The position numbers and the translations under genes were made by a program. The notes below the pieces were generated by a model, which saw only the letters and a program-made list of their open reading frames with translations, ran no database searches and was not told the origin of the DNA. From NCBI RefSeq assembly GCF_003852405.1, contig NZ_QAJM01000014.1, positions 126,969 through 190,968 on the forward strand: 64,000 bases of DNA, in the 5' to 3' direction. Below, piece after piece: positions 47,139 through 55,700 of the stretch (positions are counted from its first letter, which is position 1; every line of letters starts with the position of its first letter). This stretch comes from Pseudomonas sp. KBW05. GTDB lineage: Bacteria; Pseudomonadota; Gammaproteobacteria; Pseudomonadales; Pseudomonadaceae.

Positions 47139-47729
47139 TCAGCTGTGGTTTTTTTCGAAGACGGCCGGTCCCATTGCCGCGATCTGCCCTTCGATCAGCG
47201 CGTCAAACGGCTTGAGCAGCGCCTCGAAGCACGTCGGCGCCTCCAGCACCTGCAAGGCTTGCGTTATCGCTTCTATCGTCGATAACGCACCCGGCGCCGG
47301 TGCCTTGCGCAGCCGGTAGCGCGACACAGCGCCCTCGGCCAAGGTCACCCGGGGCAACGCGGCCAGCAGCGGATTGAGGTGCAACATTTTTCGCGCCTTG
47401 CGCCAGGTGCCATCGGGGACCACCAGCAGCAGCGGCTCATCGGACGATGCGTAGGCCTGCAACGGCTGGGCATCATCGGCCGGAAACAACAGCCGCGCCT
47501 GATAGCCGGGCGCGCTCAATAGCGTCGGCAAATCCTCAAACACCTCACCCACCAGCAACTGCGCATTGTTCAATCCGAGCGCCGCCAACCGCGCGGTATT
47601 GAGCGCATGGTTGACCTCGCTCGGATGCTGCAACAGCAACACGCGGGTGCGGCTGTCGAGGCTGGGGATCAGCGCGCACAGGCAGTGGGTGACGGGCCGC
47701 AGGCAACGGGAGCATTGGGGTCTGGACAT
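47139..47729 (-). CDS. tapT: DTW-domain tRNA-uridine aminocarboxypropyltransferase
   Basis: 196 residues. An N-terminal zinc-ribbon-like region has Cys residues in C-S-R-C and C-L-C. The DTW motif appears in VVPDGTWRKARKM, and Y-R-L-R-K and E-A-I lie near the end. Members of this family (E. coli TapT/YfiP) add the aminocarboxypropyl group from SAM to a tRNA uridine (acp3U). Length is slightly short but the motifs are complete. It sits between the giant toxin-like gene and gbuR, all on the minus strand. Confidence 0.85.
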   Translation of the reverse strand: MSRPQCSRCLRPVTHCLCALIPSLDSRTRVLLLQHPSEVNHALNTARLAALGLNNAQLLVGEVFEDLPTLLSAPGYQARLLFPADDAQPLQAYASSDEPLLLVVPDGTWRKARKMLHLNPLLAALPRVTLAEGAVSRYRLRKAPAPGALSTIEAITQALQVLEAPTCFEALLKPFDALIEGQIAAMGPAVFEKNHS

Positions 47730-47733
47730 GTTT

Positions 47734-48627
47734 TCAGGCCTGATTGAGCTGGGTTTTGAGCAGGTCGCGGAACGTCTGGATCAGCGGTTCACGGCTGCGG
47801 CCCCGACGCATGATCATCGAGAACGGCGCCTGGTAGCCGAAGGTCGCCGGCAGCAAGACGCGCAGGTCGCCCTTGTCGGCCCAGGCCTGGGCGTAATGTT
47901 CGGGCAGGTAGCCGATATAAGCGCCGGAAAGCACCAGGATCAGTTGCGCCTCCATGCTTTCCACCGTGGCGGCGCTGTGCTTGAAGCCGTGGCGTGCCAG
48001 CTCCGCCTGGCTCCAGTAACCGCGACCGACCATGCGTTGTTGGGTGATGACTTGTTCGGGAATGCGCCGCTCGTTGAACAGCGGATGGCGGGTGCTGCAA
48101 TACAGCCAGTGCTGTTCGCGGTACAGCGGCATGTAGATCAAGCCGCTCATGCGATTGGAGAAAGCGCCAATAGCCAGATCCAGGCGGTTGTCCTGCACAC
48201 CCAATTGCAATTCATAAGGGCTCATCACCGATAAGTGCAGGTGCACCGCCGGGTGTTCCAGGCTGTAGGCACCAATCACTTCGGCGAACGGCAGGGCCTT
48301 GTCGCTGACGGTGGAATCGAGTACGCCGAGCTTGAGGGTGCCGCGCAGCTCGCCTTTCAACGCGGCGGCGTACTGCTCGAAGCCTTCCAGCTCGCCCAGC
48401 AGGCGCAAGGTCTCTTGATGGAACAGCTCGCCCTTGCTGGTCAGGCTGAACCCACCGCGCCCGCGATGGCACAGCACCAGGCCCAACGCCGACTCCAACT
48501 GGCTCATGTAAGTGCTGATGGCCGACGTGGACAGGTTGAGTTCGTGCTGGGCATTGGCGAACCCCTGGTGCCGCACGACGCTGACGAAGATGCGCAGGAG
48601 TTTCAGGTCGGGCAAGGCGTTGGCCAT
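47734..48627 (-). CDS. gbuR: LysR-type regulator, GbuR-like
   Basis: 297 residues. N-terminal winged helix (LLRIFVSVVRHQGFANAQ, LNLSTSAISTYMSQLE) followed by a periplasmic-binding-like effector domain. It is transcribed divergently from gbuA, and the gene order from here to 53.2 kb matches the P. aeruginosa gbuR-gbuA locus (PA1422-PA1418). It is therefore the likely 4-guanidinobutyrate-responsive activator. The start at 48627 (MANALPDLK) is chosen over a Met seven codons upstream because LysR homology begins there. Confidence 0.85.
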   Translation of the reverse strand: MANALPDLKLLRIFVSVVRHQGFANAQHELNLSTSAISTYMSQLESALGLVLCHRGRGGFSLTSKGELFHQETLRLLGELEGFEQYAAALKGELRGTLKLGVLDSTVSDKALPFAEVIGAYSLEHPAVHLHLSVMSPYELQLGVQDNRLDLAIGAFSNRMSGLIYMPLYREQHWLYCSTRHPLFNERRIPEQVITQQRMVGRGYWSQAELARHGFKHSAATVESMEAQLILVLSGAYIGYLPEHYAQAWADKGDLRVLLPATFGYQAPFSMIMRRGRSREPLIQTFRDLLKTQLNQA

Positions 48628-48653
48628 CGGATCTCCAGATGCATACAAAAACC

Positions 48654-48742
48654 TGTGGGAGCGGGCTTGCTCGCGAAAGCGGTGGATCAGTCACATGACC
48701 TTTGAATGACACACCGCTTTCGCGAGCAAGCCCGCTCCCACA
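48654..48742. repeat. REP pair in the gbuR-gbuA divergent promoter region
   Basis: Inverted TGTGGGAGCGGGCTTGCTCG arms, about 40 bp apart, occupying a third of the 246-bp divergent control region. It starts 27 bp upstream of the gbuR start, so gbuR transcripts must begin inside or beyond it. Confidence 0.9.
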
Positions 48743-48873
48743 TTTGAACGGAGTTTACCTCAGGCATTAGTTTAGAAAAATCTGAACTAAGTATTTGCCC
48801 CTGCCGATTCTTTCGTCACGGGGTATTTCGCAGAATCGGCCTCTAATAAACAAAACAACGATGAGGCACTCCC

Positions 48874-49824
48874 GTGGACAAGATTTTCCACCAACCACTG
48901 GGCGGCAACGAAATGCCGCGCTTTGCCGGCATCGCCACCATGATGCGTCTTCCCCACCTGCAAACCGCCAAGGGCCTGGACGCCGCCTTTATCGGCGTGC
49001 CCCTGGACATCGGCACCTCACTGCGCGCCGGCACCCGCTTCGGGCCGCGTGAAATCCGCGCTGAATCGGTGATGATCCGCCCGTACAACATGGCCACCGG
49101 TGCCGCACCGTTCGACTCGCTGTCCGTGGCCGATATCGGCGACGTGGCGATCAACACCTTCAACCTGCTCGACGCCGTGCGCATCATCGAAGAAGCCTAC
49201 GACGAGATCCTCGAACACGATGTGATCCCGATGACCCTGGGCGGCGACCACACCATCACCCTGCCGATCCTGCGGGCGATCCACAAGAAACACGGCAAGG
49301 TCGGCCTGGTGCACATCGATGCCCACGCCGATGTGAACGACCATATGTTCGGCGAGAAAATCGCCCACGGCACCACCTTCCGCCGCGCCGTGGAAGAAGG
49401 CCTGCTCGATTGCGACCGCGTCGTGCAAATCGGCCTGCGCGCCCAGGGCTATACCGCCGAAGACTTCAACTGGAGCCGCAAACAGGGGTTCCGCGTGGTC
49501 CAGGCCGAAGAGTGCTGGCACCACTCCCTCGCGCCGTTGATGGCCGAAGTGCGCGAAAAGGTCGGTGGCGGCCCGGTGTACCTGAGCTTTGACATCGACG
49601 GCATCGACCCCGCCTGGGCACCCGGCACCGGCACCCCGGAAATCGGCGGGTTGACCACCATCCAGGCCATCGAGATCATTCGCGGCTGCCAGGGCCTCGA
49701 CTTGGTTGGTTGCGATTTGGTAGAAGTTTCACCGCCTTACGACACCACCGGCAACACCTCGCTGCTCGGCGCCAACCTGCTGTACGAGATGCTCTGCGTA
49801 CTGCCTGGCGTGGCGCATCGTTGA
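48874..49824 (+). CDS. gbuA: Guanidinobutyrase (ureohydrolase)
   Basis: 316-residue arginase-fold enzyme that splits 4-guanidinobutyrate to 4-aminobutyrate and urea. The dinuclear Mn site is seen in GGDHTITLP, VHIDAHADVND and SFDIDGIDPAWAPGTGTPE. The sequence is very close to P. aeruginosa GbuA over its whole length, as I recall it (MDK...HQPLGGNEMPRF start). Agmatinase is the alternative annotation. The start is GTG with GAGG about 10 bp upstream. Its TGA overlaps the ATG of the SnoaL-like gene. Confidence 0.9.
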   Translation: MDKIFHQPLGGNEMPRFAGIATMMRLPHLQTAKGLDAAFIGVPLDIGTSLRAGTRFGPREIRAESVMIRPYNMATGAAPFDSLSVADIGDVAINTFNLLDAVRIIEEAYDEILEHDVIPMTLGGDHTITLPILRAIHKKHGKVGLVHIDAHADVNDHMFGEKIAHGTTFRRAVEEGLLDCDRVVQIGLRAQGYTAEDFNWSRKQGFRVVQAEECWHHSLAPLMAEVREKVGGGPVYLSFDIDGIDPAWAPGTGTPEIGGLTTIQAIEIIRGCQGLDLVGCDLVEVSPPYDTTGNTSLLGANLLYEMLCVLPGVAHR

Positions 49825-50246
49825 TGAGCGCCCGCGAAGTGCTGCAAGCCGCCGCCGACCTGGTGGCGGCCTTCGCCCGCAATGACCGCGCCGCCTACTT
49901 CGGCGCGTTCACGGCCGATGCCAGCTTTGTGTTCTACACCCTGCCCCAGCCGCTGCTCAGTCGCGATGCCTACCAGGCCGTGTGGGACAGCTGGCGCCGG
50001 GACGAGGGGTTCGAGGTGCTGTCGTGCACATCGAGCAACGCCTTTGTCAGCCTGCAAGGTGACGTGGCGATTTTTATGCATGACGTGGCCACCGAGCTGC
50101 GCATGCAAGGGGAGCAATTTTTTAGCCAGGAACGCGAGACCATTGTCTTCAAACGACAAGGATCTCGCACAGAACAAAAAGAAGGCCTGTGGCTGGCCTG
50201 TCACGAACATTTGTCCGCTATGCCGGAAGGGCTGCCGCCCCCTTAG
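49824..50246 (+). CDS. SnoaL/DUF4440-like small protein of the gbu cluster
   Basis: 140 residues of the NTF2/SnoaL-like cone fold: an N-terminal helix (VLQAAADLVAAFARND), then FYTLPQPLLSRDAYQAVWDSW and the beta-strands DVAIFMHDVATELRM, ending in W-L-A-C-H-E-H-L-S. The His in the last strand resembles the family's ligand-pocket residue. It is translationally coupled to gbuA and corresponds to PA1420. The role is unknown; possibly binding or isomerising a guanidino compound or a breakdown product. Confidence 0.78.
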   Translation: MSAREVLQAAADLVAAFARNDRAAYFGAFTADASFVFYTLPQPLLSRDAYQAVWDSWRRDEGFEVLSCTSSNAFVSLQGDVAIFMHDVATELRMQGEQFFSQERETIVFKRQGSRTEQKEGLWLACHEHLSAMPEGLPPP

Positions 50247-50267
50247 CCAATGTGATCGGAGCTGATC

Positions 50268-51839
50268 ATGAATAATAAAAACAACGATAAAAGTATTCGC
50301 CAGATAGAAACCAACGGGGTCGAACAGATCCCGGACCATGAACGTACCGCCGGCCCCAAGGATCTGTTTCGCCTGATCTTCGGCGGTGCCAATACCTTTG
50401 CCACCGCCGTGCTGGGTTCCTTTCCTGTGCTGTTCGGTTTGTCGTTCCAGGCCGGGGTCTGGGCGATTGTGCTGGGCGTGCTGGTGGGCGCGCTGATCCT
50501 CGCGCCCATGGGCCTGTTCGGGCCGATCAACGGCACCAACAACGCGGTGTCGTCCGGTGCGCACTTCGGCGTGCACGGGCGGATTGTCGGCTCGTTTCTG
50601 TCGTTGCTGACGGCGATTGCGTTCTTCTCACTGTCGGTGTGGAGTTCAGGCGATGCGCTGGTGGGCGGTGCGAAACGCCTGATCGGCCTGCCGGAAACCG
50701 ACCTGACCCTGGGCTTGGCCTATGGCGTGTTCGCGATCCTAGTGCTGACCGTGTGCATCTACGGCTTTCGCTTCATGCTGTGGGTCAACCGCATCGCGGT
50801 GTGGGCAGCAAGCCTCCTGTTTTTGCTGGGCATCTTCGCCTTTGCGCCAGCGTTCGACAGCCACTTCGCCGGCACTGTTGCCCTCGGCCAGACTGGCTTT
50901 TGGGCGGCGTTTATCGGTGCAGCACTGGTAGCCATGAGCAACCCGATTTCCTTCGGTGCGTTCCTCGGCGACTGGTCGCGCTACATCCCGCGTGAGACGC
51001 CGAAAATGCGCATCATGCTGGCCGTGGTGCTGGCGCAGATCGCTACCCTGATCCCGTTTTTGTTCGGCCTGGCCACCGCGACCATCGTGGCGATCAAGGC
51101 ACCGGACTACATTGCGGCCAACAACTACGTCGGCGGTTTGCTGGCGGTGGCGCCGAGTTGGTTCTTCCTGCCGGTGTGCCTGATCGCGGTAATCGGCGGC
51201 ATGTCCACCGGCACCACGTCGCTGTATGGCACGGGGCTGGACATGTCCAGCGTGTTCCCGCGCCTGCTGTCGCGGGTCAAGGCCACGCTGCTGATCGGGG
51301 TGATGTCGATTGCCTTCATCTTTATCGGACGTTTCGCCGCCAACCTGGTGCAGAGCGTCTCGACCTTCGCCGTGCTGATCATCACTTGCACCACGCCGTG
51401 GATGGTGATGATGATCATCGGCCTGATCGTGCGCCGCGGCTTCTACTGCCCGGATGACTTGCAGGTGTTCACCCGCGGTGAGACCGGTGGCCGCTACTGG
51501 TTCAGCCATGGCTGGAACTGGCGCGGGCTGGGCGCGTGGATACCGAGTGCGTTGGTGGGGCTGTGCTTCGTCAACTTGCCGGGGCAGTTTGTCGGGCCGC
51601 TGGGCAATTTGGCGGATGGCATTGATATCAGCTTGCCGGTGACGTTGGGGCTGGCGTCGGTGGTGTACCTGACCTTGCTGCGCGTTTTTCCTGAGCCGGA
51701 TGCGGTGTATGGCCCCGCCTTTGTGGCGAGGGAGCTTGCTCCCGCTGGGCTGCGCAGCGGCCCCAAAAAAGCCGGCTCCAGCTTCGCTGTCGAGCGGGAG
51801 CAAGCTCCCTCGCCACAACAAGCCTCTTCACCACAATAA
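50268..51839 (+). CDS. NCS1-family permease (PA1419-like) with REP-encoded C-terminus
   Basis: 523 residues, about 12 membrane helices with the NCS1 layout (GANTFATAVLGSFPVLFGLS at helix 1, SNPISFGAFLGDWSRYIP in the middle). It lies in the gbu cluster, so it probably imports a guanidino or nucleobase-like substrate. Family homology ends at about residue 482 (FPEPDAVYGP). The last ~40 residues (AFVARELAPAG...) are translated from the REP element at 51722-51817, so the tail is not ancestral. GGAG precedes the ATG by 7 bp. Confidence 0.85.
   Translation: MNNKNNDKSIRQIETNGVEQIPDHERTAGPKDLFRLIFGGANTFATAVLGSFPVLFGLSFQAGVWAIVLGVLVGALILAPMGLFGPINGTNNAVSSGAHFGVHGRIVGSFLSLLTAIAFFSLSVWSSGDALVGGAKRLIGLPETDLTLGLAYGVFAILVLTVCIYGFRFMLWVNRIAVWAASLLFLLGIFAFAPAFDSHFAGTVALGQTGFWAAFIGAALVAMSNPISFGAFLGDWSRYIPRETPKMRIMLAVVLAQIATLIPFLFGLATATIVAIKAPDYIAANNYVGGLLAVAPSWFFLPVCLIAVIGGMSTGTTSLYGTGLDMSSVFPRLLSRVKATLLIGVMSIAFIFIGRFAANLVQSVSTFAVLIITCTTPWMVMMIIGLIVRRGFYCPDDLQVFTRGETGGRYWFSHGWNWRGLGAWIPSALVGLCFVNLPGQFVGPLGNLADGIDISLPVTLGLASVVYLTLLRVFPEPDAVYGPAFVARELAPAGLRSGPKKAGSSFAVEREQAPSPQQASSPQ
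51722..51817. repeat. TGTGGCGAG-family repeat inside the NCS1 gene
   Basis: Outer arms TGTGGCGAGGGAGCTTGCTC and complement, with an inner GCTGGGCTGCGCAGCGGCCCC pairing only partly with its opposite arm. It lies wholly within the last ~40 codons of the permease gene; the stop follows at 51837. Confidence 0.88.
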
Positions 51840-51862
51840 AAAATAATCGGAGAACCGCCGTC

Positions 51863-53245
51863 ATGGCTTTGGATTTATTCGTCGTACTCATCTACGCCGC
51901 CGGCATGCTCGTGCTCGGCTATTACGGCATGCGCCGCGCCAAGACCCACGAAGATTATCTGGTGGCCGGCCGCAACCTCGGCCCGACCCTGTACATGGGC
52001 ACCATGGCCGCCACGGTGCTGGGCGGCGCTTCTACCGTCGGCACCGTGCGTCTGGGTTATGTGCATGGCATCTCGGGCTTCTGGCTGTGCGCCGCGCTGG
52101 GCGCGGGGATCATTGCGCTGAACCTGTTCCTGGCCAAGCCGCTGTTGAAGCTGAAGATCTTCACCGTCACCCAGGTCCTCGAAAAACGCTACAACCCCAT
52201 GGCGCGCCAAGCCAGCGCAGTGATCATGCTGGCCTACGCCTTGATGATCGGCGTGACCTCGATCCTCGCCATCGGCACCGTGCTGCAAGTGCTGTTTGGC
52301 CTGCCGTTCTGGATCTCGGTACTGCTCGGCGGCGGCGTGGTAGTGGTGTACTCGACCATCGGCGGCATGTGGTCGCTGACCCTCACCGACATCGTGCAAT
52401 TCGTGATCAAGACCGTCGGCCTGATGTTTATCCTGCTGCCGATCTGCCTGTACCGCGTCGGCGGCTGGGATGAGCTGGTGGCCAAGCTGCCGGCGTCGAG
52501 TTTCAGCTTCACCGCGATTGGCTGGGACACGATCATTACCTACTTCATGATCTACTTCTTCGGCATCCTGATCGGCCAGGACATCTGGCAACGGGTGTTC
52601 ACCGCCCGTGACGAAAAGGTCGCCAAGTACGCAGGCACGTTCGCCGGGTTCTACTGCATCCTCTACGGCCTGGCCTGTGCGTTGATCGGCATGGCCGCAC
52701 ACGTGCTGATCCCGGACCTGGACAACGTCAACAACGCGTTTGCCGCCATCGTCAAAGTCTCGCTGCCAGACGGCATCCGTGGCTTGGTGATTGCAGCAGC
52801 ACTCGCCGCGATGATGTCTACCGCCAGCGCCGGTTTGCTCGCGGCCTCCACCGTACTGACCGAAGACCTGCTGCCACGCCTGCGCGGCGGCAAACAGTCG
52901 AGCCTGGCGATCAACCGCTGGTTCACGATGCTGACCGGCATCGCCGTACTGGGCATCGCCCTGGTGGTGAACGACGTGATCAGCGCGCTGACCCTGGCCT
53001 ACAACCTGCTGGTGGGCGGCATGCTGATCCCGCTGATCGGCGCGATCTTCTGGAAGCGCGCGACCACCTCCGGGGCAATCACCTCGATGACGCTGGGCTT
53101 TGTCACGGCGCTGGTGTTCATGCTCAAGGATGGCTTGGATGCGAACACGCCGATCTACTACAGCCTCGCGGTTGGGTTGGTGAGTTTTGTGCTGGTGAGT
53201 GTGTTGTCGCGCAAGCCTGAGGCGGTGACGGCTCGCACGGTTTGA
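51863..53245 (+). CDS. Sodium:solute symporter (SSS family, PA1418-like)
   Basis: 460 residues with 13 predicted helices. It starts MALDLFVVLIYAAGMLVLGYYG and has the SSS signatures YLVAGRNLGPTLYMGTMAATVLGGASTVG near the N-terminus and AAALAAMMSTASAGLLAASTVLTEDL near residue 310. CGGAGAA lies 10 bp upstream. It is the last gene of the gbu unit, followed by a strong terminator. Its 3' 60 bp and terminator recur at 55583-55708 in diverged form, flanking the inserted gene. Confidence 0.9.
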   Translation: MALDLFVVLIYAAGMLVLGYYGMRRAKTHEDYLVAGRNLGPTLYMGTMAATVLGGASTVGTVRLGYVHGISGFWLCAALGAGIIALNLFLAKPLLKLKIFTVTQVLEKRYNPMARQASAVIMLAYALMIGVTSILAIGTVLQVLFGLPFWISVLLGGGVVVVYSTIGGMWSLTLTDIVQFVIKTVGLMFILLPICLYRVGGWDELVAKLPASSFSFTAIGWDTIITYFMIYFFGILIGQDIWQRVFTARDEKVAKYAGTFAGFYCILYGLACALIGMAAHVLIPDLDNVNNAFAAIVKVSLPDGIRGLVIAAALAAMMSTASAGLLAASTVLTEDLLPRLRGGKQSSLAINRWFTMLTGIAVLGIALVVNDVISALTLAYNLLVGGMLIPLIGAIFWKRATTSGAITSMTLGFVTALVFMLKDGLDANTPIYYSLAVGLVSFVLVSVLSRKPEAVTARTV

Positions 53246-53303
53246 TGCAATACAGGGTTTAGAGCGGTTTCTTCAGCGGGCACGACGTCGGATGTCGTGC
53301 CCG
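53186..53303. repeat. Direct repeat copy A (symporter 3' end and terminator)
   Basis: 118 bp covering the last 19 codons of the SSS symporter, its stop and its terminator stem. It aligns without gaps to 55583-55700 with about 16 mismatches (about 86% identity). The mismatches cluster before and just after the stop, while the segment from the GGGTTTAGAG stretch to the terminator is nearly identical. Confidence 0.85.
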
Positions 53304-53310
53304 TTTTTTT
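53277..53310 (+). terminator. Terminator of the gbu unit (copy A)
   Basis: CGGGCACGAC-GTCGGAT-GTCGTGCCCG, 10-bp perfect stem, then seven T. Confidence 0.93.
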
Positions 53311-55582
53311 GTTTCAGTTTGCCTGGATGATTTCCTGAACCAAAGAGGCCCAGACCAAGCCCTGTGTTGTGCCAGCGGCATAAGTGCCCCCAGCTACAAT
53401 TTGGTGATGGGCAGCGTGATGAACGATCGAAAGTCCGTCTGGAGTACCGGGCCTGGCACATTCGATAATTTGCAAATCGCCACTGTCTATTGCCCTTCGG
53501 TACGACGCTGGAAAGTGCCGAGAAACAGCAGCGAGACACGCAGCCAGTATCTGTTCCTTGTACTCCGGCGCCGAGTGGGGCGGAACCTGTCCCCCGGAGA
53601 CAAGAATGCAATCCCCGTCCAAGCGGCAATTCATGACGCCAACCGGCAGATCGTACTGCAGCTTGAGTCCTCGCAGTTCGGCCCCCTCATTGCCAACAGC
53701 ACGCAATCTGAAAAACCAGCCAATGATCGCGACTACTTGTGATTCCTCTATCCCCATGGCGGTAACGACGAAGTGATCTCTGCTCAGCTCCGCAATTTGA
53801 GCCGGACTCAGATGCTGGGGCAGGAACTGAACCCCTGAGTACCGCAAAAGATTCTCTATCCCTTCCTTTAAATGGATAAATTCCAAATCGTAGCCCGATA
53901 CCTCAATAGCTTGACCGATCCCAGAAACACCACAACGCGCCTGTAATTGCTGTGGGCTGATCTCTGCGATCTCACACCCTGGCTTGCCGCTCGGCCACGG
54001 CCTGTTTTCGATGTCACGTTGTTCGCGGATCGCCTCCTCTACGCCAATGGCTTCATCCACATAGGCTCGTACAATCCGTGCCCGCGCAAACTTTGCCAAG
54101 GATGGATTATCGGCCAGAAACTTTTCAAACAGCTCAATGCCTGCGCGATTGCACTCAACGGCCAAATATTGATTCCCTGCAAATAGGTAGTCGTTATGTA
54201 ACGGCTTTGCCGTCGTCTCCGTTGCAGATAGATGGCGCATGTTTACATTCTTATGACTGGCCCCATCGCTCTGCTGATTGCCTCCGTACACCGTGACCTG
54301 ATAGTTCGCCAGACGGAGCATCACCGCTTGAAGCAGACCGTTGATCCCTCGACCGACAATCGACACGCGGGGCGCATCGGTACCAGCTTGTTGAGAGGGG
54401 ATCATCAATGATTGCGCAAGTGTGCGTCGCACAAGACCGTGCAAGGCCGTCAAGCTCAGTTGAACGCAGACGGCATAGTCGAGATCGCAATGGCAGGCCT
54501 CGGAGGTTGACGCCTGGGTCGTCAGCATTGCGGGGTTGCGCCATGTGGAGACACTACAGCCGAGTGCTTGTGTGCGCATCCGAAACGCATCCAGTGTTGT
54601 AGGGCCATAGTCCAATACAACCTGGATGGATTCAGCCATCGCCAGGGCCTGCAAAGCATCATCGCTGAAGACATCCGGTTTGGCGACGCAGACCAGACGA
54701 GCTTGTTTGCACAGGCATTGAATCAGGGTTCGATCAATACGGTGAGCGGATGCATCGTTCAGGGGTAAACAGACGGCCAGTGCATAGGCCCCCTCAAGCG
54801 CCTCGCGCCAGTCCACGAAAAATGACACTCTGCTGTCGGAATCCGGCACTCGACCGTGTCGAACCAGCACCTTGACCCGAACATCGGGATCTCGATCCAG
54901 CAACAGCTTGACCAGCTCTTTACCCACAGCTCCGTATCCCAGTACACAGACATCGCGGGGGATGGAGCCATCGGCCAATGTCAGCCAGTGCGCGATGTAT
55001 GCAGCAACATGCGGCGCGTTGACCCCGGGAGTGCTGACCACTTGGATGCCGTTGGACTCGCACAGATCCAGACGAATCTTATCCAGGCTGGTACCCCTGC
55101 GAACCAGACAGAGCTTTCCAAATGGGTGAGATATACGCCATTGATCAATGACGTCTGCATCAATGGCTTGGTCGCCGACGATGATCGTCGATGGACTCAG
55201 CAGAGCGATCTGTATGAGCAGGGCTTGCTGGGTCAACGTCGGCGCAAGGAACACCAAATTGCTGGGTGCATCGGCCTTCCAGCGCCTTGATACAGGTGCG
55301 ATATGCAGAATGGTTTCGGTTGTGGCAATCAGCGACGCGGCGACTGGCGGAACGGAAGAGAGCATCATAGTTTTGCCTCCAACAATGCTGACTTACGGAT
55401 GCCTCGTGGCGAGGATTTCAATTCTGTTAGGCACTACGGAACTGAACCTACGCTCATCGCTAAAATTAAATAACTCAGCCGATTCTGATAAGCAGGTAGC
55501 CTGATTCCGACACTGGAACGGCAAAAACCAACTGGCATGCGAACGCGCCGACTGACTGGAACCTGGGATCGGAAGGATGATC
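53311..55582. other. Inserted one-gene segment between the two direct repeats
   Basis: About 2.27 kb lying between copy A and copy B of the symporter 3' end. It contains one large minus-strand gene and a 210-bp non-coding stretch at its right side. GC is visibly lower than in the flanks (about 50% in sampled stretches). No integrase, transposase, terminal inverted repeat or target-site duplication other than the 118-bp repeats was seen. The PA1414-type gene follows immediately to the right, as in the PA1414-PA1422 region of P. aeruginosa where other genes (PA1415-PA1417) occupy this place. Confidence 0.6.
53314..55368 (-). CDS. Fused D-2-hydroxyacid-dehydrogenase-like and FAD/D-amino-acid-oxidase-like protein
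   Basis: 684 residues, two redox modules. Residues ~85-260 resemble the NAD-binding half of D-2-hydroxyacid dehydrogenases (GIQVVSTPGVNAPHVAAYIA, then VLGYGAVGKELVKLL with the glycine loop 144-149). The usual catalytic Arg region reads V-A-K-P-D and the downstream Glu/His are not seen, so this half may be inactive. Residues ~334-684 are a DAO-type flavoprotein: FAD loop GRGING at 339-344, RHLSATETTAKPLHNDYLF, and the closing GGTYAAGTTQGL. GGAGG precedes the ATG. It is lower in GC than its neighbours and sits between duplicated symporter ends. Substrate unknown. Confidence 0.75.
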   Translation of the reverse strand: MMLSSVPPVAASLIATTETILHIAPVSRRWKADAPSNLVFLAPTLTQQALLIQIALLSPSTIIVGDQAIDADVIDQWRISHPFGKLCLVRRGTSLDKIRLDLCESNGIQVVSTPGVNAPHVAAYIAHWLTLADGSIPRDVCVLGYGAVGKELVKLLLDRDPDVRVKVLVRHGRVPDSDSRVSFFVDWREALEGAYALAVCLPLNDASAHRIDRTLIQCLCKQARLVCVAKPDVFSDDALQALAMAESIQVVLDYGPTTLDAFRMRTQALGCSVSTWRNPAMLTTQASTSEACHCDLDYAVCVQLSLTALHGLVRRTLAQSLMIPSQQAGTDAPRVSIVGRGINGLLQAVMLRLANYQVTVYGGNQQSDGASHKNVNMRHLSATETTAKPLHNDYLFAGNQYLAVECNRAGIELFEKFLADNPSLAKFARARIVRAYVDEAIGVEEAIREQRDIENRPWPSGKPGCEIAEISPQQLQARCGVSGIGQAIEVSGYDLEFIHLKEGIENLLRYSGVQFLPQHLSPAQIAELSRDHFVVTAMGIEESQVVAIIGWFFRLRAVGNEGAELRGLKLQYDLPVGVMNCRLDGDCILVSGGQVPPHSAPEYKEQILAACLAAVSRHFPASYRRAIDSGDLQIIECARPGTPDGLSIVHHAAHHQIVAGGTYAAGTTQGLVWASLVQEIIQAN

Positions 55583-55700
55583 TTTGTGCTGGTGAGCGTG
55601 CAGTCGCGCAAGCCACAGGCGGTGGTGGCTCGGGTGGTTTGATGTCGCGCAGGGTTTAGAGCGGTTTCTTCAGTGGGCACGACGTCGGATGTCGTGCCCG
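55583..55700. pseudogene. Direct repeat copy B: remnant of a symporter 3' end
   Basis: 118 bp about 86% identical to 53186-53303. In the matching frame it reads FVLVSVQSRKPQAVVARVV then stop, against FVLVSVLSRKPEAVTARTV in the intact symporter, so it is a diverged copy of the gene end and not a copy made recently from copy A. No symporter sequence is found further left than 55583. Either the insertion came in with its own flank, or a second symporter gene was replaced. Confidence 0.75.

Noticed and set aside
53311-55582. Insertion sequence or transposon
   Set aside because: No transposase, no terminal inverted repeats and a long diverged direct repeat instead of a short target duplication.
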